Shown: positions 17,932 to 25,547, counted from the first letter of the stretch. The stretch: 48,713 nt of DNA from Candidatus Gastranaerophilales bacterium (GCA_944325585.1 CALVAS010000004.1:1-48713); one strand, 5' to 3'. The notes: generated by a model not told the origin, from the letters alone. A program made the numbers and translations.

Positions 17932-17959
17932 TTGCATATGTCCGAAAGCCTTATATAAT
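17932..17959 (+). promoter_or_regulatory. Predicted sigma-70 promoter of the annexin-like gene
   Basis: TTGCAT (17932-17937), a 16-bp spacer and a consensus TATAAT (17954-17959). The transcription start would fall at about 17966, at the beginning of the ATAGG repeat, giving a leader of about 135 nt. Confidence 0.6.
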
Positions 17960-17964
17960 CTGCT

Positions 17965-17989
17965 ATAGGATAGGATAGGATAGGATAGG
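17965..17989 (+). repeat. Five tandem ATAGG pentamers at the predicted transcription start
   Basis: Five perfect ATAGG copies run from 17965 to 17989, just after the TATAAT, followed by a G-rich CGGGGTGG. A pentamer tract at the start site could vary in number by slippage and change initiation or leader length. Confidence 0.8.
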
Positions 17990-18023
17990 CGGGGTGGTAT
18001 GCAATTTTTCATGGAAGAAATAC

Positions 18024-18068
18024 TTTATACCTGTACGAGGATTTAATGAATTCACGTGAGGTATAAAA
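18024..18068 (+). promoter_or_regulatory. Leader hairpin upstream of the annexin-like gene
   Basis: TTTATACCT (18024-18032) pairs perfectly with AGGTATAAA (18059-18067) across a 26-nt loop that itself contains TCACGTGA and GAATTC palindromes. It ends about 20 nt before the Shine-Dalgarno, so it could affect mRNA stability or translation. No known riboswitch class is recognised. Confidence 0.4.
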
Positions 18069-18101
18069 GCATCTTGTGTGCGCTATGAAAGGAGTAAAGC
18101 T

Positions 18102-19205
18102 ATGCCAATTGATCCCACAACAAACTTATCTAACGGTATGGATGTAAAAACTGTCGGAACAGGTGCTTCGCAGAAAAAACAGTCTATTGCCGAAACTGTA
18201 ATTAATTTTTTAAGCGCAGATACCGAAGCAGAAAAAGATTATCCGGGGCTCGGAATTGAAAAATCAGAAGGCAAAAACTCTGATATTACAAAAATAGCGG
18301 CGCGGGAACTGGAGGATTTAAACAGAGCCGTTGAGCGTCAGGAGAGAAAGATTGAAAGAGCTGAACGAAGAATGGAAAAATACGGTTCACAAAGAGTTTC
18401 AGCATTCGGTTATCAAAAGATGAAAGAAGAATTGGCTGAATTAAAGGCTGACCGCGACAATCTTGCAAAAGGCGAAAATGTTGAAGAAATTCTGGAAAAA
18501 TATGCGCCGAAATCTATGGAAAGACTTGAGAAAAAAGAGACGCGTCCGATTAGACGGGAACTTAATAAAATAGAATCTCAAATTCAGAAAAAGACATCAC
18601 AACTTTATCAAACCCGCGATTTTGGCGAAGATTCAGAAAGTGCAAAATTAAAAGCCGAATTAAGTGAATTGAATGCGAAGAAAGCTGAATTAAATGCACG
18701 GTTAAACAACACTGTTGATACGCCGGCTGAAACCGCCGCGGCTGATACCCAAGCAAATGCCGGAAAACCAAGAGTTTCAACTGCCAATCCAGAAGAAGTG
18801 AATGAGATTTGTGACGATATGTTTAAAGCAATTGACGGGCTTGGAACAGATGATGAACTGTTTGAAAAGACACTTTCCCGTCTCAACAAGGATAACATAA
18901 TTGAAGTTATGGATCAGTGGAATAAAACTTACGGCAAAGATTACAATGAAACTTTTATGGATTCTTTTTTAGGTGATGCTGATCAAAAACAGAAGACAGA
19001 ATTCGGTACAAAAATTATTGATATGCTTGAAGAAAGAGCAAAGGAAAGCGGGCTGGATTTTGCAGGGAAATCGGCATCTTTAACAATGGAATTAAAACGT
19101 GATTTGGCGCCGAATTTAAAGAGACTCGAAAGCGAAAATCTTATAGGATATAATGTTGCACAAATGTTCGGTGAGATTAAAGCTAAAGAAAATCCGAATT
19201 TATAA
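18102..19205 (+). CDS. Coiled-coil protein with one C-terminal annexin-like repeat
   Basis: I start at the ATG at 18102 (AGGAG 7 nt upstream) rather than the GTG at 18078, which gives 367 residues. Residues about 60-205 are charged coiled coil (ERQERKIERAERRMEKYGSQ; KLKAELSELNAKKAELNARL). After an Ala/Thr-rich linker, residues about 235-305 contain AIDGLGTDDELFEKTLSRLN, then WNKTYGKDYNETF and FLGD. These line up gap-free with an annexin repeat: GLGTD, hydrophobic spacing, Y-G-K-D at 28-31 and G at 42 after the GxGT threonine. The usual distal Glu of the calcium site is Ser, with Asp just before it. No signal peptide is seen. Monocistronic with its own promoter and terminator. Possible role: calcium-dependent membrane binding (inference). 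Confidence 0.7.
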   Translation: MPIDPTTNLSNGMDVKTVGTGASQKKQSIAETVINFLSADTEAEKDYPGLGIEKSEGKNSDITKIAARELEDLNRAVERQERKIERAERRMEKYGSQRVSAFGYQKMKEELAELKADRDNLAKGENVEEILEKYAPKSMERLEKKETRPIRRELNKIESQIQKKTSQLYQTRDFGEDSESAKLKAELSELNAKKAELNARLNNTVDTPAETAAADTQANAGKPRVSTANPEEVNEICDDMFKAIDGLGTDDELFEKTLSRLNKDNIIEVMDQWNKTYGKDYNETFMDSFLGDADQKQKTEFGTKIIDMLEERAKESGLDFAGKSASLTMELKRDLAPNLKRLESENLIGYNVAQMFGEIKAKENPNL

Positions 19206-19209
19206 CAAC

Positions 19210-19241
19210 AAAAAAGCGGGATTTTAATCCCGCTTTTTTTA
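19210..19241. terminator. Rho-independent terminator
   Basis: AAAAAGCGGGATT/AATCCCGCTTTTT hairpin with flanking A and T runs. It lies between the convergent annexin-like gene and the last exbD gene and can serve both. Confidence 0.85.
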
Positions 19242-19253
19242 TATTTTCTACTA

Positions 19254-19643
19254 TTACACCTGTGAAACCGAAATACTTGTAATTCCGGAGTTTCTCGCAC
19301 TGTCCATAAGTTTTACAACTGCGCCGTGCGTCGCCTCGCCGTCCGTTTCAATCATCATTCCGTCAGGATATTTCGCAGCCTGCTCTTTTATATAGCTTTC
19401 AAGTTCATTAACAGGAATTTCCTGACCGCCGATAAAGTATCTGTTATCGGCCGTTACATTTACGGTCAAAATTTTTGAATCCTGTTTTGCCTGCTCCTGA
19501 GCAACGTTTTCCGGCACCGTAAGATTAAGCCCCTGTTGATCCAGCAGCGGTGCAATTACCATCATGATAATCAGCAGTACAAGAAAAATATCCGTTAACG
19601 GTGTTATGTTTATTTCATTAAATTCTCCGCGGTTACGGCTCAT
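19254..19643 (-). CDS. ExbD/TolR-family protein (second copy)
   Basis: The 129-residue protein has one N-terminal membrane helix, ITPLTDIFLVLLIIMMVIAP, with the essential Asp of ExbD/TolR in it, then a periplasmic domain ending SVSQV. ExbD forms the stator with ExbB, using proton flow to drive a TonB or TolA partner. It starts 2 nt after the first exbD, so the two are surely co-expressed. It is the last gene of the TonB operon. ExbD and TolR cannot be told apart from sequence alone; the neighbouring TonB-type gene favours ExbD. Confidence 0.9.
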   Translation of the reverse strand: MSRNRGEFNEINITPLTDIFLVLLIIMMVIAPLLDQQGLNLTVPENVAQEQAKQDSKILTVNVTADNRYFIGGQEIPVNELESYIKEQAAKYPDGMMIETDGEATHGAVVKLMDSARNSGITSISVSQV

Positions 19644-19645
19644 TT

Positions 19646-20095
19646 TTAGACTCCTTGCTTCTTCTCTTTAAGGTCTTTTTGTTCTTTTTTCGAAAGCGGT
19701 TCGCCCGCTACGATAAGTTTTTTGTATTCTGCATCCTGTGCCGCATTCATAACTTTCATTATTTCAGCACTCTTTACGCTTTCGTCCGCTTTAACAACAA
19801 CCTCGGGCTTTTCAATAGAACTCTTTAATGCAATAAGCTCATCCGTTAATTGCTCCTCGGTTATTTGTTTGCCGTTTATAAACATCAAACCTTCCCGTGT
19901 TATTGAAATCGTTGCATTCTTCTGCTCTATAGCTACCCCGCTGTTGATTTCCGGAACGGTTATTGCGTTGTCCATAGACTGAAACGTCGGTGCCACAACC
20001 ATCATGATAATTAACAAAACAAGAAAAATGTCTGTTAACGGTGTGATATTTATTTCGGTAAATAATTTACCTTTTTTGTTTGTGCTCATTGCCAT
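19646..20095 (-). CDS. ExbD/TolR-family protein (first copy)
   Basis: The 149-residue protein shares the helix EINITPLTDIFLVLLIIMMV with its downstream paralogue, including the key Asp, but the periplasmic domain differs (FINGKQITEEQLTDELIALK) and it has a Lys-rich tail (KKEQKDLKEKKQGV). Two tandem ExbDs next to one ExbB occur in other gliding, Tol-like or TonB systems, where they may form a mixed dimer; that is known of such operons generally, not shown here. It starts 36 nt after the exbB stop. Confidence 0.9.
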   Translation of the reverse strand: MAMSTNKKGKLFTEINITPLTDIFLVLLIIMMVVAPTFQSMDNAITVPEINSGVAIEQKNATISITREGLMFINGKQITEEQLTDELIALKSSIEKPEVVVKADESVKSAEIMKVMNAAQDAEYKKLIVAGEPLSKKEQKDLKEKKQGV

Positions 20096-20131
20096 TGTTG
20101 TTTTTCCTTTAATATTTGCGCATTGTGTGCT

Positions 20132-20776
20132 CTATAATGAAACGTTTGACGCTGTTTTGTTTGATTCGTCTTCTGAATCTACAAAACTAAGGAATAATAA
20201 TTTGATTAATTGGAAATCGTCTTCATAACGTTTAACGATGGATTGGAAAGAGTTGTAAAATACAACCGCAACGATTGCAACTCCAAGACCGAAGGCTGTT
20301 GCAATCAAAGCTGAACCGATACCCATTGCAACTGCTGCTGATTGGTTGCCCTGCATTGCCAGATCCTGAAATGTATAAAGAATACGAACAACGGTTCCGA
20401 ACAAACCTAAGAACGGTGCAACACCGCCGATTGTACCCAAAATGGTCAGGTGGCTTTCGAGTTTTCTTGTTGCAAGAGCTGCTGCAATGTCAAATGAACG
20501 GGAAAATCCGTTTCTTTGTTCAGAAAAGATTCTGACGGCTTCTTCCGTAACTTCTCCGATTACTCCGCCGCAATTTTCAGCAACGCTCTGTGCGCCCTGA
20601 AGATTGTTTTTGGCAAGTTCTCTTTGCAATTTCGGGATGAAAAGTACAACGTCGCGTTTGTTCTTTTTGTAAAATTGAAATCTGTTGAAAACAACCGCAA
20701 CAACCAGAATTGAACAAATCAGTATCGGCAACAATACCGGCCAATCCAGTTTAATTGAGTGTAATAGTAGTTCCAT
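20132..20776 (-). CDS. MotA/TolQ/ExbB-family proton channel protein
   Basis: The 214-residue protein has an N-terminal membrane helix (residues 13-33), a cytoplasmic loop, and two C-terminal helices with the ExbB/TolQ signature: LGTIGGVAPFLGLFGTVVRI and AMGIGSALIATAFGLGVAIV. It is the pentameric part of the ExbBD motor that energises TonB. The length is typical for the short ExbB/TolQ type. AGAGAGGAT precedes the ATG, and two exbD-like genes follow. Confidence 0.92.
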   Translation of the reverse strand: MELLLHSIKLDWPVLLPILICSILVVAVVFNRFQFYKKNKRDVVLFIPKLQRELAKNNLQGAQSVAENCGGVIGEVTEEAVRIFSEQRNGFSRSFDIAAALATRKLESHLTILGTIGGVAPFLGLFGTVVRILYTFQDLAMQGNQSAAVAMGIGSALIATAFGLGVAIVAVVFYNSFQSIVKRYEDDFQLIKLLFLSFVDSEDESNKTASNVSL

Positions 20777-20865
20777 GTTTTTATCCTCTCTTTTTGTATA
20801 GTTTTAGTCTTGTTGATTGCTTGTCAGACTATTATTCCGAAATTATTTCGGGGGTTATTTTACTT

Positions 20866-22131
20866 TTACTGATATCCGGATGCTCCGAATACGTTGTAGT
20901 CAAAGGTGAATTGAATATCAATGCTTTGGCCTTTGTATTCTGCGGGGAGTGGCTTAAACGGTGCCGTAAGTTTTACCGCATTAAGAGCCGCATCATCCGC
21001 ACTTTTTAATCCTGAAGATTTATAGACGTTGCAAGATAAAAGTCTTCCGTCTTTTGCGATTTTAAACATCAGAACAACGCGTTTGCTTTCGTTGCCTTTT
21101 GGCGGATCCCAATTCATCTTGATTCGTCTTTGGAGTTCTCTCATATAAGGTCCGAAGTCGGGTTCTCTGATTGTATCAATTCCGGGACGTCCGTTGGGAT
21201 TGCCGGGGCCGGGATTTCCTATACCGCCGGTTCCGCCTCCGCCGCCTTTAGCAAGTTTTTGACCTGATGAATTTCCGCCGCCGGTCGGTGCAAGCGATGG
21301 AGCCGGTGTATATTTTCCTGCGCTGCTGCTGCCGCTGCCTGTTGTCGGCCCGCCTGAACCTCCGCCTTTGTTAGCGGTTCCGGAACCGCTAATCGGGCCG
21401 GTTGTATAGCTTCCTGATTTTGTTCCGCCTGACGGAACCGGAACCTGAAATGCTGAGCTTGGTTTTGCAACAGGTTTTGGTGTTGTCGGCGGTTTGATTG
21501 AAGGTCTTGCTGTCGGCGGTGCCGGTTTAGCTGCCTGCGGTGCTTTTGGTGCCGGCTGAGGCTGTGGTTTAGGCTCAGGCTTTGGCTGAGGTTGTTGAAC
21601 CGCTTTTTGAATTTGTTCAGCAAGAGAAGGTTTCTTCGCCGGCTGCGGTTTTGGTGCAGGCTGTTGTTTCTGCGGTGCCGGTTTTTGAGATTTTGCCGGC
21701 TGCTGAGGCGCCGGTGATGTTTTTTTAGATGCCGACGGTGTAGGGGACGGCATTGAAACCTTTTTGGTCGGATCGTGATGTCCGCCGGCTCTGGAATTTA
21801 TATCAGAGCGGTACGGAGTATTTTTATTAATTGGAGTATCCTCTTTGTCCACAAGAACAAATTCAATATCTCTCATTTTGGGTTTTGGTCTTTCAAAAAT
21901 GTTAAAAGAAATTCCGAGAAACAGCAAAACTAATGATATCAGATAAATTACCCCTAAAACTGCAGGGTGAAGAATAGCCGAAATCGTAATATCTTTTTTC
22001 AGATTATCGCCTTTGTCTTTTTTTATGACAACAGGAACCGTATAACCGGTTGATTCCTGATTATCATCTTCTTCAAGTGTGTTATCTGTATATTTTCCTA
22101 ATATTGACATATCCCTCGACAATCCTTTCAT
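20866..22131 (-). CDS. TonB-family energy transducer with long Pro/Gly-rich spacer
   Basis: The 421-residue protein has a cytoplasmic N-terminus of about 50 residues, one membrane helix near 52-76 (HPAVLGVIYLISLVLLFLGI), and a very long Pro/Lys/Gln then Gly/Ser/Thr-rich spacer (about 120-320). Its TonB/TolA-type C-terminal domain has YMRELQRRIKMNWDPP, LMFKIAKDGRLLSCNVYKSS and DDAALNAVKLTAPFKPLP. The spacer can cross the periplasm. The long N-terminal cytoplasmic part is unusual for TonB. It heads the motor part of the operon (then exbB, exbD, exbD). The start could be the ATG at 22110 (GAGGG close by) instead. No TonB-dependent receptor is in the window. Confidence 0.88.
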   Translation of the reverse strand: MKGLSRDMSILGKYTDNTLEEDDNQESTGYTVPVVIKKDKGDNLKKDITISAILHPAVLGVIYLISLVLLFLGISFNIFERPKPKMRDIEFVLVDKEDTPINKNTPYRSDINSRAGGHHDPTKKVSMPSPTPSASKKTSPAPQQPAKSQKPAPQKQQPAPKPQPAKKPSLAEQIQKAVQQPQPKPEPKPQPQPAPKAPQAAKPAPPTARPSIKPPTTPKPVAKPSSAFQVPVPSGGTKSGSYTTGPISGSGTANKGGGSGGPTTGSGSSSAGKYTPAPSLAPTGGGNSSGQKLAKGGGGGTGGIGNPGPGNPNGRPGIDTIREPDFGPYMRELQRRIKMNWDPPKGNESKRVVLMFKIAKDGRLLSCNVYKSSGLKSADDAALNAVKLTAPFKPLPAEYKGQSIDIQFTFDYNVFGASGYQ

Positions 22132-22146
22132 TGTCTGTATTCTTTT

Positions 22147-22186
22147 GGTGATAATTTTATTTTAAATTATCAATAAAATTATCACC
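22147..22186. repeat. Perfect 14-bp inverted repeat between TrbI-like gene and tonB
   Basis: GGTGATAATTTTAT (22147-22160) and ATAAAATTATCACC (22173-22186) flank a 12-nt loop. On the transcribed minus strand no T run follows, so it looks more like an mRNA processing or stability hairpin, or an operator, than a terminator. Confidence 0.65.
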
Positions 22187-22193
22187 TGATTTA

Positions 22194-23018
22194 CTAATAA
22201 TTTGTATTATAAACTGCGGGATTTACGGTAATTGCCTGGGTAAGAGTAAGCTCAATTCCTGCATTTGCCGGAATTTCGACGTTATCGCCTTTATCCCAGA
22301 TTGATTTGACAAGCCCGCCGCCTGCGCCTACCGCGGTTCCGAGTGCTGTTCCTCTGCCGAGTTCCCCGCCTGAGAGTGCACTCATCACAAGCCCTGCTGT
22401 TGCACCTGCTGCTGAACCTACAGCAAGATCTTTTCCGTAATCTTTTGCAACATCAAGTTTTGTGCCGCCGACAAGAACACCAGTGTTATCGTCGGTTTTT
22501 ATAACGGCAGAAATCGGTATTTGAGTTCCGTAAGGCGTTGTTATCTGCGTAAATCTTATCATAAGTTTTCCGTTCATGCTTCCGCGTTTTGCTTTGGAAA
22601 CTTCAAGAACCTGACCTGTGACAGAGCTTCCTGCCGGAGCTATCAGGCTTCCGTTGTAGTAGAAGTCGGAGCTTAATGCAACGGAAACATTTTGTCCTAA
22701 AGTCAAATTTTCTGAACTTAATGCCATTGTTGTTACTGCCGGAATATTTTGTCCTGCAGGAACCGTTACAACGTGACCCCGCAAAGTTTGGTTTGTATTT
22801 GTATTTGTGGTCTGCGGCGGGTTATAATTTTGTCTTTGATATTGCTGATACTGCGCTCCGAATTGCGGTTGAGAACCGTAATATTGACCGCTTTGAAAAT
22901 TTTGGGGCTGTTGTTGATACACAGGTGTTTGTTCAGTGTATGTAAAATTGCTTGCTGCAAAAGATGCGTTTGCACTCAATAAAATTGCTGCAAGTATAAT
23001 ATTCAAGTGTCTGCTCAT
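22194..23018 (-). CDS. Exported protein with TrbI/VirB10-like beta domain and glycine zipper
   Basis: I start at the ATG at 23018 (GGGAGAAC upstream), giving 274 residues with a signal peptide (MSRHLNIILAAILLSANASF, cleaved near AAS). A Gln/Tyr/Asn-rich linker follows, then a domain with the VirB10/TrbI pattern: SDFYYNGSLIAPAGSSVTGQ, RFTQITTPYGTQIPISAVIK, VLVGGTKLDVAKDYGK. Next is a glycine-zipper segment (GSAAGATAGLVMSALSGG; GTALGTAVGAGGGLV) and an end with PANAGIELTLTQAI. TrbI/VirB10 normally bridges both membranes in type IV secretion; no other type IV genes are here, so this is a domain likeness only. The gene lies directly upstream of tonB. Confidence 0.72.
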   Translation of the reverse strand: MSRHLNIILAAILLSANASFAASNFTYTEQTPVYQQQPQNFQSGQYYGSQPQFGAQYQQYQRQNYNPPQTTNTNTNQTLRGHVVTVPAGQNIPAVTTMALSSENLTLGQNVSVALSSDFYYNGSLIAPAGSSVTGQVLEVSKAKRGSMNGKLMIRFTQITTPYGTQIPISAVIKTDDNTGVLVGGTKLDVAKDYGKDLAVGSAAGATAGLVMSALSGGELGRGTALGTAVGAGGGLVKSIWDKGDNVEIPANAGIELTLTQAITVNPAVYNTNY

Positions 23019-23083
23019 AGTTCTCCCTTCCTTCTGACTAAGTAAAACTGTTTCTAACATTTTATTTTAGATTAAATATATTG

Positions 23084-23680
23084 TCAATTTGTTAATATAT
23101 GTGTAATTTCTAAAGGATCGGTCAAAATGATAATTAAATCAAGACCTGACTGGAGAGTTGTGTGCTCGCCCAGTTTTCTTTTTTCGCCTGGTTTAATCTG
23201 CAAAGAGGCTGTTCCTCTTAATCTGTTTTGATAATGCGGCATTCTTATCCATTCGGCAGGTTCTGCCATCCCGCCGCCGATAAGGTTGTTGTTTGAGGTA
23301 TATATATAGCCTTTCATCGGTAATTCATATCCGTCTGGAAGAATCATTTTTGAAATTCTGATGATTAATGAAGCGTTTGTGCCGACAACAGGCTCGTTCA
23401 TTTTTTCAATGTAACCTTCGAAAATCGTATCTTCCGCAACGATTTTTGTTTCATACATAAAAAGGTCGTGAGTGGCAATGAATTTGAGTTTTTGCCCTTC
23501 CGTCATATACTGTGTTGAAATTTCCTGTGCGTTAATCACTGGAATAAATGTTCCGGCCTGAAGCTCAACAGGATCATAATCGCGCATTTCAAGCTGAATA
23601 TTTTCCAGCGGCTCTGCCGAATATGCTTTAAATCCGCAAAAACTTAATATTATAAAAAATGAAATTAAAACTCTCTTCAT
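23084..23680 (-). CDS. Exported beta-rich protein, paralogue-like to the next gene
   Basis: The 198-residue protein starts with a signal peptide (MKRVLISFFIILSFCGFKAY, cleavage near YSA). The mature part has the same run of motifs as the following TrbI/VirB10-like protein: AGTFIPVINAQEISTQYMTE, then THDLFMYETKIVAEDTIFEG, IRISKMILPDGYELPMKGYI, GGGM, and a last strand LDLIIILTDPLEI. It lacks the glycine zipper. I infer a shared fold and possible joint assembly. It is first in the operon that continues with the TrbI-like protein, TonB, ExbB and two ExbD. No named family is recognised with certainty. Confidence 0.65.
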   Translation of the reverse strand: MKRVLISFFIILSFCGFKAYSAEPLENIQLEMRDYDPVELQAGTFIPVINAQEISTQYMTEGQKLKFIATHDLFMYETKIVAEDTIFEGYIEKMNEPVVGTNASLIIRISKMILPDGYELPMKGYIYTSNNNLIGGGMAEPAEWIRMPHYQNRLRGTASLQIKPGEKRKLGEHTTLQSGLDLIIILTDPLEITHILTN

Positions 23681-23816
23681 AAGGTAATTATAACAGTTTT
23701 TTAAGCAAAAGCAAAATTTTTTATTACAATTGTAAAAATATTTTTCCTGATGGCAATTTAGGCGGGAAAAAATACTTTATATAAATGTATAGTAGTGTGT
23801 AAAAGGTTATCAGGAA

Positions 23817-24515
23817 GTGTTTAGTCCGGTTGCATCAACAATATTTGCATATAGAAACGCTGAAAAGACAAAAGACGGCGATGTCGGCAGAAGTGTAGTT
23901 ACTGTCGGGCAATGCGCGGGTGTTTTTCAGGAAATTTCCAAATACGACAATATTTTTGCGCTTTCAGCCCGAAGCGCTCTGAAAGCATACGAAAATCTTT
24001 CAAAAGACAACAAAGCATTGAGTTATGCGGGAAAAGCCCTAAAGTTTGCGGCTGACAATGTAAATCCGCTGATTTGTGCATCAGGCGCACTAAAGGTAGC
24101 GATGGCTGATGACAAAGTCCACGCAGGTATTACGGAAACAACTGCACTTGCGGGAATGTTTCTCGGCGAAGCTGTTATGAAACAAACTTTTGACAATATT
24201 TTCAATGAGAAAAATGTAAAAAATATAGCTGAAAAAGCATCCGATAAAAATATTTTAAAGCCGCTTGCCGAATACTTTAAAACTTCAAAATTTTCAGGGC
24301 GAACAGCAGCATTTTTAAAAGGCGTGCTTTTTGTCTGCGGTTCCATAACATCCTATGCGCTTGCTGAAAAAACAGGCAACTTTTACGCTGATGACATAAT
24401 GAAAAAACTCGGAATTAAGAAAAAACAAACTTCAAAAGCAACCGATAACGTACAAACAGACTTTTCTCCAAAAGATAATGCGGAAAAAGCGGGACAAAAG
24501 AGTGCAGCAGACTAA
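23817..24515 (+). CDS. Hypothetical helical protein with C-terminal hydrophobic segment
   Basis: The 232-residue protein starts at GTG 23817, the only usable start after the upstream stop, with AAAAGG 10 nt before it. It is Ala/Lys-rich and helical (ALKAYENLSKDNKALSYAGK) with modest hydrophobic stretches near 110-130 and 165-190 (FLKGVLFVCGSITSYALAEK), and ends in a polar Lys/Asp tail. There is no signal peptide or known motif. General style matches the other membrane-tethered hypotheticals here. It lies 54 nt before the SpoIID-like gene on the same strand. Function unknown. Confidence 0.6.
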   Translation: MFSPVASTIFAYRNAEKTKDGDVGRSVVTVGQCAGVFQEISKYDNIFALSARSALKAYENLSKDNKALSYAGKALKFAADNVNPLICASGALKVAMADDKVHAGITETTALAGMFLGEAVMKQTFDNIFNEKNVKNIAEKASDKNILKPLAEYFKTSKFSGRTAAFLKGVLFVCGSITSYALAEKTGNFYADDIMKKLGIKKKQTSKATDNVQTDFSPKDNAEKAGQKSAAD

Positions 24516-24557
24516 AAAATCAATCTAAAGAACTAATTCCTTTTGCCGGAAATATGT

Positions 24558-24563
24558 TATAAT
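24558..24563 (+). promoter_or_regulatory. -10 box implying a leaderless spoIID-like transcript
   Basis: A consensus TATAAT ends 6 nt before the ATG at 24570, and no Shine-Dalgarno precedes that ATG. Transcription would start at about the A of the start codon. No good -35 box is seen at the proper distance. Confidence 0.4.
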
Positions 24564-24569
24564 GAAATT

Positions 24570-25454
24570 ATGAAGAAGAGAATGATAACATTTTCGGCTG
24601 GATTTATTTTGATGTTTTCAGCCTTTGCAAATCCCTGTTATGCAATCAAAATAGGGATTCAGACGAATGTTGACCGTATCGGAATCGGTTCGTCTCTTGA
24701 AACTTCTCTGATTGACGCAAACACAAACAAAACGGTAACAAAGTTTGAAGCAATGAAGGGGTATGAAATTATCCCGTACAAAAATACAATGGCAATTGCT
24801 TTAAACGGAAAATTTTATCAAATATATTCCGATTATGTTGTTTTGAAGGCGCCGGAAGGCGGTTTTGTCAGCGCAAAAGGCAAATGGTACCGCGGAATTT
24901 TGATTGTACAGAATAAAAATAAAAAATTGACTGTAATAAATGACGTTGAACTGGAAGATTATCTGAAAGGCGTTGTGCCTTCAGAAATGCCTTCAAGCTG
25001 GGAACTTGAAGCCTTAAAGGCACAGGCGATTGCCGCAAGAAGTTATGCACTTGCAAATCTCGGAAAGCGTGCCTCTATGGGGTTTGACCTGAAAGATACG
25101 CCGGAAGATCAGGCTTACGGCGGGGCATCGGCTGAGACAGCCAAAACAAATCTTGCTGTCGAAAGCACTCTCGGACAGGTTCTGACATACAATATGAAAG
25201 TAATTCCGGCATATTATTCGGCATCCGCAGGAGGCCAAACCATAAACGCATCAGCCGCGTGGGGCAGTGATTTGCCTTTTATCCGTTCAGTACCTTCTTA
25301 TGACGACAATATTAAGAAAAACGGGCATGGTGTCGGTATGTCACAGCATGGCGCAAATAATCTTGCAAAAGAAGGCTACAATGCATATCAAATCCTGAGT
25401 TACTTTTTCCAAAACGTGAAATTTGCAAAAGTCAGCGAAAAATCGGTTAATTAA
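24570..25454 (+). CDS. Compact SpoIID/LytB-domain protein (peptidoglycan lytic transglycosylase family)
   Basis: From the ATG at 24570 (294 residues) the protein begins with a signal peptide (MKKRMITFSAGFILMFSAFA, cleaved near CYA). The SpoIID domain is clear: VELEDYLKGVVPSEMPSSWE with the catalytic Glu of SEMP, LEALKAQAIAARSYALANLG, the SASAGGQT loop, and GHGVGMSQHGANNLAKEGYN. In typical members the stretch between the FIRSVPS-like segment and GHGVGMSQ is tens of residues longer; here it is only about 8 (YDDNIKKN), so a subdomain is missing while both motifs stay intact. The family cleaves denuded glycan strands; in non-sporulating bacteria its role is cell-wall remodelling. Confidence 0.85.
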   Translation: MKKRMITFSAGFILMFSAFANPCYAIKIGIQTNVDRIGIGSSLETSLIDANTNKTVTKFEAMKGYEIIPYKNTMAIALNGKFYQIYSDYVVLKAPEGGFVSAKGKWYRGILIVQNKNKKLTVINDVELEDYLKGVVPSEMPSSWELEALKAQAIAARSYALANLGKRASMGFDLKDTPEDQAYGGASAETAKTNLAVESTLGQVLTYNMKVIPAYYSASAGGQTINASAAWGSDLPFIRSVPSYDDNIKKNGHGVGMSQHGANNLAKEGYNAYQILSYFFQNVKFAKVSEKSVN

Positions 25455-25467
25455 TCAAACCCCTTGC

Positions 25468-25489
25468 AAACAGTGCTTTTGCGCTGTTT
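25468..25489 (+). terminator. Possible hairpin terminator after the SpoIID-like gene
   Basis: AAACAGTGC-TTTT-GCGCTGTTT forms a 9-bp stem with one wobble pair, just after the stop. It lacks a proper T run, so the call is weak. Confidence 0.4.
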
Positions 25490-25547
25490 AATTCCGCCGA
25501 AATTCAGAATATAATTACATAAATCAGAAAAAATTCAGCTAAACCCC

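Noticed and set aside
19254-20776. Flagellar stator MotA/MotB
   Set aside because: The proteins have one-helix ExbD/TolR form without the OmpA-like peptidoglycan domain of MotB, and sit with a TonB gene.
21219-21623. Gln/His/Arg-rich 134-residue open frame within tonB
   Set aside because: It is an alternate frame of the Pro/Gln-rich TonB spacer, open only because of biased composition.
22194-23680. Type IV secretion system
   Set aside because: Only VirB10/TrbI-like domain resemblance is seen; no VirB4, VirB11, VirD4 or relaxase genes are present.
23724-23735. TTACAATTGTAA palindrome upstream of the 23084 gene
   Set aside because: Only 12 bp, wholly AT-rich and outside a recognisable promoter; chance symmetry is likely, despite a CAATTG core like the efflux palindrome.
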